The notes under the pieces are model-generated. The model saw nothing but the letters and a program-made list of their open reading frames with translations. It did not search any database and had not been told where the DNA came from. The position numbers and the translations under genes were made by a program. From positions 9,662,201 through 9,726,200 of the forward strand of contig CM067535.1 in NCBI GenBank assembly GCA_034509925.1: a DNA stretch of 64,000 nucleotides, read 5' to 3'. Position 1 is the stretch's first letter; every line of letters begins with the position of its first letter. Positions 29,101 through 41,985 of this stretch are shown here, in pieces. The DNA comes from Hirudinaria manillensis. Lineage: Eukaryota > Annelida > Clitellata > Hirudinida > Hirudinidae.

Positions 29101-32100
29101 ATTTCCCCTTTAGAAAATAGAGAATTAATTCATTTTCTTAATTAATTTTATTTTACTCGCAAGATGGCACTCCATAAATTTAAAAAAATTATGTAAAGTG
29201 ATTAATGCAAGAAATAAATAATTTTTACAGATATATTTACATTTCCCCTATTGAAATAGAGCATGTCTTAATTAATTTTATTTTACTCGCCAGATGGCAC
29301 TCCATAACATTTTTTTAAAAAATTAAATAAAGTGATTAATGCAAGAAATAAATAATTTTTACAGATATATTTACATTTCCCCTTTAGAAAATAGAGAATT
29401 AATTCATTTTCTTAATTAATTTTATTTTACTCGCCAGATGGCACTCCATAACATTTTTTAAAAAATTAAATAAAGTGATTAATGCAAGAAATAAATAATT
29501 TTTACAGATATATTTACATTTCCCCTTTAGAAAATAGAGAATTCTTTCATTTTCTTAATTAATTTTATTTTACTCGCCAGATGGCACTCCATAAATTTAA
29601 AAAAAATTATGTAAAGTGATTAATGCAAGAAATAAATAATTTTTACAGATATATTTACATTTCCCCTATAGAAATAGAGCATGTCTTAATTAATTTTATT
29701 TTACTCGCCAGATGGCACTCCATAACATTTTTTTTTAAAATTAAATAAAGTGATTAATGCAAGAAATAAATAATTTTTACAGATATATTTACATTTCCCC
29801 TTTAGAAAATAGAGAATTAATTCATTTTCTTAATTAATTTTATTTTACTCGCCAGATGGCACTCCATAACATTTTTTAAAAAATTAAATAAAGTGATTAA
29901 TGCAAGAAATAAATAATTTTTACAGATATATTTACATTTCCCCTATTGAAATAGAGCATGTCTTAATTAATTTTATTTTACTCGCCAGATGGCACTCCAT
30001 AAATTTTTAAAAAATTATGTAAAGTGATTAATGCAAGAAATAAATAATTTTTACAGAATATTTACATTTCCCCTATTGAAATAGAGCATGTCTTAATTAA
30101 TTTTATTTTACTCGCCAGATGGCACTCCATAACATTTGTTACAAAATAAAATAAAGTGATTAATGCAAGAAATAACGAATTTTTACAGATATCTTTACAT
30201 TTCCCCTATTGCAATAGAGCATGTCTTAATTAATTTTATTTTACTCGCCAGATGGCACTCCATAACATTTTTTAAAAAATTAAATAAAGTGATTAATGCA
30301 AGAAATAAATAATTTTTACAGATATATTTACATTTCCCCTTTAGAAAATAGAGAATTCTTTCATTTTCTTAATTAATTTTATTTTACTCGCCAGATGGCA
30401 CTCCATAAATTTAAAAAAAATTATGTAAAGTGATTAATGCAAGAAATAAATAATTTTTACAGATATATTTACATTTCCCCTATAGAAATAGAGCATGTCT
30501 TAATTAATTTTATTTTACTCGCCAGATGGCACTCCATAACATTTTTTTTTAAAATTAAATAAAGTGATTAATGCAAGAAATAAATAATTTTTACAGATAT
30601 ATTTACATTTCCCCTTTAGAAAATAGAGAATTAATTCATTTTCTTAATTAATTTTATTTTACTCGCAAGATGGCACTCCATAAATTTAAAAAAATTATGT
30701 AAAGTGATTAATGCAAGAAATAAATAATTTTTACAGATATATTTACATTTCCCCTATTGAAATAGAGCATGTCTTAATTAATTTTATTTTACTCGCCAGA
30801 TGGCACTCCATAACATTTTTAAAAAATTAAATAAAGTGATTAATGCAAGAAATAAATAATTTTTACAGATATATTTACAGTTCCCCTTTAGAAAATGAAT
30901 TAATTCATTTTCTTAATTAATTTTATTTTACTCGCCAGATGGCACTCCATAACATTTTTTAAAAAATTAAATAAAGTGATTAATGCAAGAAATAAATAAT
31001 TTTTACAGATATATTTACATTTCCCCTTTAGAAAATAGAGAATTCTTTCATTTTCTTAATTAATTTTATTTTACTCGCCAGATGGCACTCCATAAATTTA
31101 AAAAAAATTATGTAAAGTGATTAATGCAAGAAATAAATAATTTTTACAGATATATTTACATTTCCCCTATAGAAATAGAGCATGTCTTAATTAATTTTAT
31201 TTTACTCGCCAGATGGCACTCCATAACATTTTTTTTTAAAATTAAATAAAGTGATTAATGCAAGAAATAAATAATTTTTACAGATATATTTACATTTCCC
31301 CTTTAGAAAATAGAGAATTAATTCATTTTCTTAATTAATTTTATTTTACTCGCCAGATGGCACTCCATAACATTTTTTAAAAAATTAAATAAAGTGATTA
31401 ATGCAAGAAATAAATAATTTTTACAGATATATTTACATTTCCCCTATTGAAATAGAGCATGTCTTAATTAATTTTATTTTACTCGCCAGATGGCACTCCA
31501 TAAAAAATTTTTAAAAATTAAATAAAGTGATTAATGCAAGAAATAAATAATTTTTACATATATAATTACATTTCCCCCTTAGAAAATAGAGAATTAATTC
31601 ATTTTCTTAATTAATTTTATTTTACTCGCCAGATGGCACTCCATAAATTTTAAAAAAATTATGTAAAGTGATTAATGCAAGAAATAAATAATTTTTACAG
31701 ATATATTTACATTTCCCCTATTGAAATAGAGCATGTCTTAATTAATTTTATTTTACTCGCCAGATGGCACTCCATAACATTTTTTAAAAAATTAAATAAA
31801 GTGATTAATGCAAGAAATAAATAATTTTTACAGATATATTTACATTTCCCCTATTGAAATAGAGCATGTCTTAATTAATTTTATTTTACTCGCCAGATGG
31901 CACTCCATAAATTTAAAAAAATTATGTAAAGTGATTAATGCAAGAAATAAATAATTTTTACAGATATATTTACATTTCCCCTATAGAAATAGAGCATGTC
32001 TTAATTAATTTTATTTTACTCGCCAGATGGCACTCCATAACATTTTTTAAAAAATTAAATAAAGTGATTAATGCAAGAAATAAATAATTTTTACAGATAT

Positions 32101-35100
32101 ATTTACATTTCCCCTATAAAAAATAGAGAATTAATTCATTTTCTTAATTAATTTTATTTTACTCGCCAGATGGCACTCCATAACATTTTTTAAAAAATTA
32201 AATAAAGTGATTAATGCAAGAAATAAATAATTTTTACAGATATATTTACATTTCCCCTTTAGAAAATAGAGAATTCTTTCATTTTCTTGATTAATTTTAT
32301 TTTACTCGCCAGATGGCACTCCATAAATTTAAAAAAAATTATGTAAAGTGATTAATGCAAGAAATAAATAATTTTTACAGATATATTTACATTTCCCCTA
32401 TTGAAATAGAGCATGTCTTAATTAATTTATTTTACTCGCCAGATGGCACTCCATAACATTTTTTAAAAAATTAAATAAAGTGATTAATGCAAGAAATAAA
32501 TAATTTTTACAGATATATTTACATTTCCCCTATTGAAATAGAGCATGTCTTAATTAATTTTATTTTACTCGCCAGATGGCACTCCATAACATTTTTTAAA
32601 AAATTAAATAAAGTGATTAATGCAAGAAATAAATAATTTTTACAGATATATTTACATTTCCCCTTTAGAAAATAGAGAATTCTTTCATTTTCTTAATTAA
32701 TTTTATTTTACTCGCCAGATGGCACTCCATAAATTTAAAAAAAATTATGTAAAGTGATTAATGCAAGAAATAAATAATTTTTACAGATATATTTACATTT
32801 CCCCTATAGAAATAGAGCATGTCTTAATTAATTTTATTTTACTCGCCAGATGGCACTCCATAACATTTTTTTTTAAAATTAAATAAAGTGATTAATGCAA
32901 GAAATAAATAATTTTTACAGATATATTTACATTTCCCCTTTAGAAAATAGAGAATTAATTCATTTTCTTAATTAATTTTATTTTACTCGCAAGATGGCAC
33001 TCCATAAATTTTAAAAAATTATGTAAAGTGATTAATGCAAGAAATAAATAATTTTTACAGATATATTTACATTTCCCCTATTGAAATAGAGCATGTCTTA
33101 ATTAATTTTATTTTACTCGCCAGATGGCACTCCATAACATTTTTTAAAAAATTAAATAAAGTGATTAATGCAAGAAATAAATAATTTTTACAGATATATT
33201 TACATTTCCCCTTTAGAAAATAGAGAATTAATTCATTTTCTTAATTAATTTTATTTTACTCGCCAGATGGCACTCCATAACATTTTTAAAAAATTAAATA
33301 AAGTGATTAATGCAAGAAATAAATAATTTTTACAGATATATTTACATTTCCCCTTTAGAAAATAGAGAATTCTTTCATTTTCTTAATTAATTTTATTTTA
33401 CTCGCCAGATGGCACTCCATAAATTTAAAAAAAATTATGTAAAGTGATTAATGCAAGAAATAAATAATTTTTACAGATATATTTACATTTCCCCTATAGA
33501 AATAGAGCATGTCTTAATTAATTTTATTTTACTCGCCAGATGGCACTCCATAACATTTTTTTTTAAAATTAAATAAAGTGATTAATGCAAGAAATAAATA
33601 ATTTTTACAGATATATTTACATTTCCCCTTTAGAAAATAGAGAATTAATTCATTTTCTTAATTAATTTTATTTTACTCGCCAGATGGCACTCCATAACAT
33701 TTTTAAAAATTAAATAAAGTGATTAATGCAAGAAATAAATAATTTTTACAGATATATTTACATTTCCCCTATTGAAATAGAGCATGTCTTAATTAATTTT
33801 ATTTTACTCGCCAGATGGCACTCCATAAATTTTAAAAAAATTATGTAAAGTGATTAATGCAAGAAATAAATAATTTTTACAGATATATTTACATTTCCCC
33901 TATTGAAATAGAGCATGTCTTAATTAATTTTATTTTACTCGCCAGATGGCACTCCATAACATTTTTTAAAAAATTAAATAAAGTGATTAATGCAAGAAAT
34001 AAATAATTTTTACAGATATATTTACATTTCCCCTATTGAAATAGAGCATGTCTTAATTAATTTTATTTTACTCGCCAGATGGCACTCCATAACATTTTTT
34101 AAAAAATTAAATAAAGTGATTAATGCAAGAAATAAATAATTTTTACAGATATATTTACATTTCCCCTTTAGAAAATAGAGAATTCTTTCATTTTCTTAAT
34201 TAATTTTATTTTACTCGCCAGATGGCACTCCATAAATTTAAAAAAAATATGTAAAGTGATTAATGCAAGAAATAAATAATTTTTACAGATATATTTACAT
34301 TTCCCCTATAGAAATAGAGCATGTCTTAATTAATTTTATTTTACTCGCCAGATGGCACTCCATAACATTTTTTTTTAAAATTAAATAAAGTGATTAATGC
34401 AAGAAATAAATAATTTTTACAGATATATTTACATTTCCCCTTTAGAAAATAGAGAATTAATTCATTTTCTTAATTAATTTTATTTTACTCGCAAGATGGC
34501 ACTCCATAAATTTAAAAAAAATTATGTAAAGTGATTAATGCAAGAAATAAATAATTTTTACAGATATATTTACATTTCCCCTATTGAAATAGAGCATGTC
34601 TTAATTAATTTTATTTTACTCGCCAGATGGCACTCCATAACATTTTTTAAAAAATTAAATAAAGTGATTAATGCAAGAAATAAATAATTTTTACAGATAT
34701 ATTTACATTTCCCCTTTAGAAAATAGAGAATTAATTCATTTTCTTAATTAATTTTATTTTACTCGCCAGATGGCACTCCATAACATTTTTTAAAAAATTA
34801 AATAAAGTGATTAATGCAAGAAATAAATAATTTTTACAGATATATTTACATTTCCCCATTAGAAAATAGAGAATTCTTTCATTTTCTTAATTAATTTTAT
34901 TTTACTCGCCAGATGGCACTCCATAAATTTAAAAAAAATTATGTAAAGTGATTAATGCAAGAAATAAATAATTTTTACAGATATATTTACATTTCCCCTA
35001 TAGAAATAGAGCATGTCTTAATTAATTTTATTTTACTCGCCAGATGGCACTCCATAACATTTTTTTTTAAAATTAAATAAAGTGATTAATGCAAGAAATA

Positions 35101-35461
35101 AATAATTTTTACAGATATATTTACATTTCCCCTTTAGAAAATAGAGAATTAATTCATTTTCTTAATTAATTTTATTTTACTCGCCAGATGGCACTCCATA
35201 ACATTTTTTAAAAAATTAAATAAAGTGATTAATGCAAGAAATAAATAATTTTTACAGATATATTTACATTTCCCCTATTGAAATAGAGCATGTCTTAATT
35301 AATTTTATTTTACTCGCCAGATGGCACTCCATAAATTTTAAAAAAATTATGTAAAGTGATTAATGCAAGAAATAAATAATTTTTACAGATATATTTACAT
35401 TTCCCCTATTGAAATAGAGCATGTCTTAATTAATTTTATTTTACTCGCCAGATGGCACTCC

Positions 35462-37828
35462 ATAACATTTTTGAAAAAATTAAATAAAGTGATTAATGCA
35501 AGAAATAAATAATTTTTACAGATATATTTACATTTCCCCTTTAGAAAATAGAGAATTAATTCATTTTCTTAATTAATTTTGTTTTACTCGCCAGATGGCA
35601 CTCCATAACATTTTTTAAAATATTAAATAAAGGGATTAATGCAAGAAATAAATAATTTTTACAGATATATTTACATTTCCCCTATTGAAATAGAGCATGT
35701 AATTAACATTTTTTTAAAAATTAAATAAAGGGACTAATGCAAGATATAAATAATTTTTACAGATATATTTACATTTCCCCTTTAAAAAATAGAGAATTAA
35801 TTCATTTTCTTAATTAATTTTATTTTACTCGCCAGATGGCACTCCATAAAAATTTTTTTAAAAATTAAATAAAGTGATTAATACAAGAAATAAATAATTT
35901 TTACAGATATATATACATTTCCTCTATTGAAATAGAGCATGTCTTAATTAGTTTTATTTTACTCGCCAGATGGCACTCCATAAAAATTTTTTAAAAATTA
36001 AATAAAGTGATTAATGCAAGAAATAAATAATTTTTACAGATATATTTACATTTCCCCTTTAGAAAATAGAGAATTAATTCATTTTTTTAATTAATTTTAT
36101 TTTACTCGCCAGATGGCACTCCATAACATTTTTAAAAAATTAAATAAAGTGATTAATGCAAGAAATAAATAATTTTTACAGATATATTTACATTTCCCCT
36201 TTAGAAAATAGAGAATTAATTCATTTTCTTAATTAATTTTATTTTACTCGCCAGATGGCACTCCATAAAAATTTTTTAAAAAATTAAATAAAGTGATTAA
36301 TGCAAGAAATAAATAATTTTTACAGATATATTTACATTTCCCCTTTAGAAAATAGAGAATTCTTTCATTTTCTTAATTAATTTTATTTTACTCGCCAGAT
36401 GGCACTCCATAAAAATTTTTAAAAAATTAAATAAAGTGATTAATGCAAGAAATAAATAATTTTTACAGATATATTTACATTTCCCCTTTAGAAAATAGAG
36501 AATTCTTTCATTTTCTTAATTAATTTTATTTTACTCGCCAGATGGCACTCCATAAAAATTTTTTAAAAAATTAAATAAAGTGATTAATGCAAGAAATAAA
36601 TAATTTTTACAGATATATTTACATTTCCCCTTTAGAAAATAGAGAATTCTTTCATTTTCTTAATTAATTTTATTTTACTCGCCAGATGGCACTCCATAAA
36701 TTTAAAAAAAAATTAAGTAAAGTGATTAATGCAAGAAATAAATAATTTTTACAGATATATTTACATTTCCCCTTTAGAAAATAGAGAATTCTTTCATTTT
36801 CTTAATTAATTTTATTTTACTCGCCAGATGGCACTCCATAAATTTAAAAAAAAATTAAGTAAAGTGATTAATGCAAGAAATAAATAATTTTTACAGATAT
36901 ATTTACATTTCCTCTATTGAAATAGAGCATGTCTTAATTAATTTTATTTTACTCGCCAGATGGCACTCCATAACATTTTTTAAAAAATTAAATAAAGTGA
37001 TTAATGCAAGAAATAAATAATTTTTACAGATATATTTACATTTCCCCTTTAGAAAATAGAGAATTAATTCATTTTCTTAATTAATTTTATTTTACTCGCC
37101 AGATGGCACTCCATAACATTTTTTAAAAAATTAAATAAAGTGATTAATGCAAGAAATAAATAATTTTTACAGATATATTTACATTTCCCCTTTAGAAAAT
37201 AGAGAATTAATTCATTTTCTTAATTAATTTTATTTTACTCGCCAGATGGTACTCCATAAATTTAAAAAAATTATGTAAAGTGATTAATGCAAGAAATAAA
37301 TAATTTTTACAGATATATTTACATTTCCCCTTTAGAAAATAGAGAATTCTTTCATTTTCTTAATTAATTTTATTTTACTCGCCAGTTGGCACTCCATAAA
37401 TTAAAGAAAAATTAAGTAAAGTGATTAATGCAAGAAATAAATAATTTTTACAGATATATTTACATTTCCCCTTTAGAAAATAGAGAATTCTTTCATTTTC
37501 TTAATTAATTTTATTTTACTCGCCAGATGGCACTCCATAAATTTAAAAAAAAATTAAGTAAAGTGATTAATGCAAGAAATAAATAATTTTTACAGATATA
37601 TTTACATTTCCCCTATAGAAATAGAGCATGTCTTAATTAATTTTATTTTACTCGCCAGATGGCACTCCATAACATTTTTTTTTAAATTAAATAAAGTGAT
37701 TAATGCAAGAAATAAATAATTTTTACAGATATATTTACATTTCCCCTTTAGAAAATAGAGAATTAATTCATTTTCTTAATTAATTATATTTTACTCGCCA
37801 GATGTCACTCCTTAAATTTAAAAAATTT
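35462..37828. repeat. Right edge of satellite array: simplified and diverged monomers
   Basis: In the last 2.3 kb the ordered HOR is replaced by runs of the same long monomer type (TTTAGAAAATAGAGAATTCTT and its AATTAATTC sister). Local variants are AAAAATTTTTTAAAA left halves and AAATTAAGTAAAG. One monomer at about 35700 lacks the CTCGCCAGATGGCACTCC core (AGAGCATGTAATTAACATTT), which is a roughly 40-bp internal deletion. The terminal core is mutated to GATGTCACTCCTTAAATTTA and the array stops near 37828, changing to unrelated sequence. Loss of homogenisation at array edges is typical of satellites evolving by unequal exchange. Confidence 0.85.
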
Positions 37829-38639
37829 AAATTTCTCCTTAAAGCTAGTAAAAACTGTTAAGTTGTCAAATTTCAAAAAGTGGCCATCGGTTCACCCATT
37901 GACCCATTGGTTCGTGTAAAATTAATAGAAAAATAACAAAGTATTCAGAAAGCAAGGCAAGAAGCCATTGAATGGCAGGAGCATCAGATCTCCAAATTCG
38001 AACGACTTCCGTTAACTGGGTGCGTTTAATTAGACAACGAAATGCTCACGTGACTCAGGGCGACATTTTCTCAGCGGTCGATATTAAGTACCTGCAATGT
38101 ATGTTGAGCAGTCATTTCCGGAGTGGGTCATGCTCCGTAAACGATAATCAAGACTTTTCTGTTCATTGAGATTGTTTAGTCGCTATCTTAATGCTATTAC
38201 CAGTGCATTTCGTATGCTCCAATTATTGTTTGCATCCACATTTTGACATTAAACAATTTTCATAGCCCGTGCAAATGCCTGTGATTCAAGTTTACGATTT
38301 AACAGGACAACTCGATATTACAATGATTATGACTAAGAAAGCTAAAGAAATTGTCAAATAATATATCAAATAATTAAATATTAAATAATATATTAATTTC
38401 ATTAAAAGCAGTTGGCATATAATTTTATGCAAAATTGTGATTATCACAGGGAACGATCTGTTAAAGGACTTTAACAATTTATGAGAATTAATGATTTCCA
38501 ATAACAAACTCAAATTAGAATTCAAAGTTCTACTCTAGACATTGTTAAACAAGAATAAATTAATTATAAAAATGTTTTCCATTTGGTGCTAAGGAATATT
38601 CCTGATATAATGCAGTAGACTGCATCCATGGACTGGACC
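37829..38639. other. Non-coding sequence next to the satellite, no gene seen
   Basis: Unique-looking sequence immediately right of the array. The short open frames here (65-77 codons) are AT-rich, have no recognisable domain and no paired splice sites I could support. No tRNA, transposon terminus or satellite relic was recognised. Confidence 0.6.
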
Positions 38640-38930
38640 ATTTAGCGCGTCCATACCATAAACTAAACAAACACGCTCCTTACGTCGGGCGCACTCGACA
38701 GAGAGCGTAATAAAATGGGGAGAAGTCGGCTGAGTAGAGGATCGCATGGACGAGTGGGTGGGTAGACGGCGAGTGAGGGGGCGGAATAGATAGGAGCAGT
38801 AGGAGGCCATTTGCGTACAGTCGATCGGCCATTTTGTCTCGTGACAGCAGCGCTGAAATCTCGCAAATCGCTGGAGGAAACGTGGTCATTGAAGGCAACA
38901 AGATGGCATCTAAAAATAGTAAGGAAAATA
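38640..38930 (+). promoter_or_regulatory. Candidate CpG-rich promoter and 5' exon
   Basis: This patch is clearly richer in G+C and CpG than its surroundings. It contains a GC box (GGGGGCGG at about 38777), a GGCCATTTTGT element and an AACAAGATGGCATC element, both resembling YY1 sites. An ATG at 38903-38905 begins ATGGCATCTAAAAATAGTAA, and a consensus splice donor GTAAGTGA lies at 38931. A transcript starting here and splicing at 38931 is plausible and could supply the 5' untranslated leader of the ZMIZ-like gene 11.7 kb downstream, as that gene is on the same strand. This is inference; no downstream acceptor partner was proven. Confidence 0.35.
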
Positions 38931-39890
38931 GTAAGTGAATGAAAAACTACAAAATACATTGGATGGATGAGTGACCAGAGCAATGATTGGAAAGCTAAGA
39001 ATTCGAATTTATTTCCTAGGGTTAGGACAACAAGGGGTTAGGTTAACAATAATAAAATACAGTAATTAATGTATTTGTAGCAGGACTTGCTCTTAACATC
39101 ATCTTTAATTTTAAGAACTATGTCCGTAAATATAATATGCAAAAGATTAGAGGGAGATTGGGGTTAGGATTAATAGTGGATTGAATGATGTCAGTTTATA
39201 TTAAGATCACCAATATACGATGGTCCACTTAAGCCTAGATCGTGAAATAATCAACTTATTAAGTCTAAACTCTCAATCTGCAACTATTTCGTGGTTTCGT
39301 AATCAAGTATCTATGGATAGATGCGTTCGATAGATGTATTGCTGAGTTGATATCGGAGGTAGGTATACGTAAGTATAGTTGATATCGATAGGATTGCATG
39401 TTTCATTGAAGCTGAGGACAAGTTATGTTAAAAAGATTAAGGGCAGGCACGACGAAGATCGTTGAAAAAGGCCATAGATACATGAAATCGCCTCAAGGAG
39501 ATGCCAGGCGTTAATGATGAAATAGAATTTAAAAAGCAGAAAATATCTAATTGGTCAAACAAAGTAGTTGCTTCTTAAATTAAAATGCACACGAATTGCA
39601 TCCTCGTCGGACTACCTAATCGGACCTTAAGCGGCTTGTTAATTTATTGAGGTTAATTATTTAATTTGAGAAAAACAAACCTAAGATCAACTCGTGACAC
39701 TTTCATAAATATAAGCAACAGTCGTTTGCGAAAATAGAGAAATGTTCGATCAAACATTGAATAATAAATGCATGAAATCAATCGAATCTCGGAAGGTAAG
39801 AAAGAGTTAAAATGTGGAAAGAAGAACAACCATTACCAACTTGAACCATTTCAGTTTCGGTAACTTCTAGTTTTTCGTGAGATGCTACGA
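38931..39890. other. Non-coding sequence, no gene seen
   Basis: AT-rich sequence with no recognisable coding or RNA feature. Short TTAGG-like strings occur near 39020-39055 but are not a tandem array. Confidence 0.5.
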
Positions 39891-39892
39891 TT

Positions 39893-40118
39893 GTGATGGC
39901 GGTGGTGGTGATGATGATGATGATGATGATGATAATGATGATGACGATAGGCAAGGGAGGAATAGGAAAGAAATAATGACTGGTCACGTGATTTATGGAG
40001 ACCGATGACAAAAGTTCTCGAGCGTAGATGATGACGACCACGATGATTAAAGTCATTACTAGTTATGGTCGTGTTGATGATGATGATCGTGATGGTGATG
40101 ACGACGATGATGATGATG
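39893..40118. repeat. GAT-rich imperfect microsatellite clusters
   Basis: Two clusters of imperfect (GAT)n with interspersed GAC, GGT and AAT triplets lie at about 39893-39945 and 40065-40118. The second directly abuts the left arm of a 274-bp inverted repeat. The frames crossing the clusters give only low-complexity peptides. Confidence 0.85.
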
Positions 40119-40119
40119 A

Positions 40120-40393
40120 CAACGATTTATTCATTCAATCAATTGTTCAATCTATTGCAAGTTTAGAAATAATTCTTTGCAGGAAGCTAAACTCCTGCAC
40201 CTAATAGTTTAATTGTCAATATAATTAGAATTTAATTATGTGAACAACGTTAATTTTATATGAAGATATTAATGTTATTTGAAAATTCAATGACTAATTA
40301 CGTAAATATTATTTGTTTTTCATAAATTTAACATTTTGCGTTAAATAAATAAATTGAATGACAAGCATCGAGATCATCGTTCCTATCAGCTTC
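40120..40393 (+). repeat. Left arm of a 274-bp inverted repeat pair
   Basis: Reads CAACGATTTATTCATTCAAT at its outer end and ends at CGTTCCTATCAGCTTC. Its reverse complement aligns without gaps to 41712-41985, and I count about 9 mismatches in 274 positions (about 97% identity). The outer end abuts GAT-rich microsatellite sequence, as does the partner. Together with the partner arm it frames a 1318-bp unique spacer, a foldback or long-TIR geometry. Confidence 0.93.
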
Positions 40394-41711
40394 AAATCAT
40401 ATCCCATTCCGTTTGTATAAAAACAGGAAATTCGTAGAAATTTAATAAATTTCGGAGGCAAAGGTCGCAATAACGATAATTATGAATTTTCCATTCGGTG
40501 AGTTTTTCGGATGCCAACTGAAATGGATTTTCATGCTGAAATGAAATTAATTGCATTCTCTGTTCGCATCAAAATAACTCATTTCTTTAGATCGGATTCG
40601 TCAGTGGGGATTTCCCAATTGCGTATTTAGTAAGAGAGGATGCTGACCAATCAGGGATAAGATCTTTCCACTGGGACAGGTTTCTATTTGGGTGACAAAG
40701 TTTCAGAAGACGGGGGAAATTTCATGCCATTTCAGCTTGTTATCGATGACCAGCATCACTTCGAAACTGTAAACAGGAGAGCATTAATTACATTTTTGTG
40801 CTCGAGTTGGGGTCAACAATGTTTAGAGAAAATTTGCGATTTGAGGGTTTTAATGATTTCCAGCCATAAATAGATAAAATCTTGGTAATTTCTCTTTTTT
40901 CTCTCGCGGTTCTTTCAATTTTCGCTCATCAATTAAGTCATTTCATCTGCTCAACGTAAGCCTTCCTCACACGACTATACACATCGATTGCAATCTTTAA
41001 TACGATTCATCGATGTTTAAGATCGAATGTCCACAACATTTTTACTCATTGAAGGGTCACTGCATCGTTAAGACATGACTGGAGCAATTAAATAAAGACA
41101 ATACATTTTCAACAAATCAAATGTAGCGTAGAAATTCCTACGTGTTGGATTTTAAACAAATGTTTAATAAATTGAAAACTTTGCACTATTTTAAGAGTTT
41201 GTTTAAATTATTTCCTTGTAAAAGTGCAGCAACAATTGTTTTTATTTCTTATGAAGTTCACGCCTGACTTGAGAACATGCTCCGGCATCCATTTGAACGC
41301 GAAAAATACTTCCGTCCATGCGTAGAAACCGTCGAACGAGTAGCTTTTTCCATTATCGCTCATGATCAGATGATCGTGAAATTCGTGATAATCATCATCT
41401 TGATTTTGTTCATTTTACTCTGACATCATTCTTTTAAAGTGAGTGGAAAAAGCAAAGATGGAGCTGGTGGTAATCTCAGTCATGATGATGATGATGATGA
41501 TGATGACGGCTTTGTTGATGGCGAGTGATAACTCGCGGTCGATTCGATTGTCAAGTCTAAGATCAAAACGATGAGGACGAAGAAAAGGCGGATGACCAAC
41601 AGCTGATGACAACGACGAAGATGATGATGACAATGATGACAGCGTAATGATGAAGGGTAAATTTGTGGGTGTGGAATAACGCAGAAAGCTGTAAACAATG
41701 TGCCATAACGC
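40394..41711. other. Spacer between the inverted repeats, no gene recognised
   Basis: The 1318-bp spacer has no frame with a recognisable transposase or other domain. Its right part contains a GAT tract at about 41480-41510. Open frames of 61 to 110 codons in this stretch are low-complexity or unassignable. If this is a foldback element, it is non-autonomous. Confidence 0.55.
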
Positions 41712-41985
41712 GAAGCTGATAGGAACGATGATCTCGATGCTTGTCATTCCATTTATTTATTTAACGCAAAATGTTAAATATGTGAAAAGCAAATAATATT
41801 TACGTAATTAGTCATTGAGTTTTCATATAACATTAATATCTTCATATAAAATTAACGTTGTTCACATAATTAAATTCTAATTATGTTGACAATTAAACTA
41901 TTAGGTGCAGGAGTTTAGCTTCCTGCAAAGAATTATTTCTGAACTTGCAATAGATTGAACAAGTGATTGAATGAATAAATCGTTG
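41712..41985 (-). repeat. Right arm of the 274-bp inverted repeat pair
   Basis: Begins GAAGCTGATAGGAACGATGA and ends GAATGAATAAATCGTTG, the reverse complement of 40120-40393 with about 9 substitutions and no indels. Equal arm length and absence of indels indicate a young duplication, gene conversion between the arms, or terminal inverted repeats of one element. Its outer side runs into CATCATCATCGTCAT-type repeat. Confidence 0.93.

Larger units (their letters stand above)
1..37828. repeat. AT-rich satellite array with higher-order repeat structure
   Basis: Head-to-tail tandem array filling the first 37.8 kb and open at the left edge. Each monomer ends with the conserved GC-containing core CTCGCCAGATGGCACTCCAT, and core spacings measured at the start of the array are 142, 131, 133, 143, 131, 144, 132, 131, 133, 143, 132 and 144. 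There are thus two size classes and about 275 monomers in total. Short monomers carry AATAGAGCATGTCTTAATT after the CCCCTAT segment; long ones carry ATAGAGAATT followed by AATTCATTTTC or CTTTCATTTTC. The left half also has types: CATTTTTTAAAAAATTAAAT, AAATTTAAAAAAAATTATGT and a T-rich form. The middle block (GTGATTAATGCAAGAAATAA through TACAGATATATTTACATTTC) is nearly invariant. No ORF of note and no inserted transposon are present. Pericentromeric or other heterochromatic satellite is an inference. Confidence 0.98.

Noticed and set aside
1-37828. CRISPR-like regular repeats
   Set aside because: The whole monomer is repeated with no unique spacers, and the genome is eukaryotic; it is a satellite array.
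1-37828. CENP-B box within the satellite
   Set aside because: No match to the TTCGTTGGAARCGGGA-type box in either strand of the monomer; the conserved core is a different sequence.
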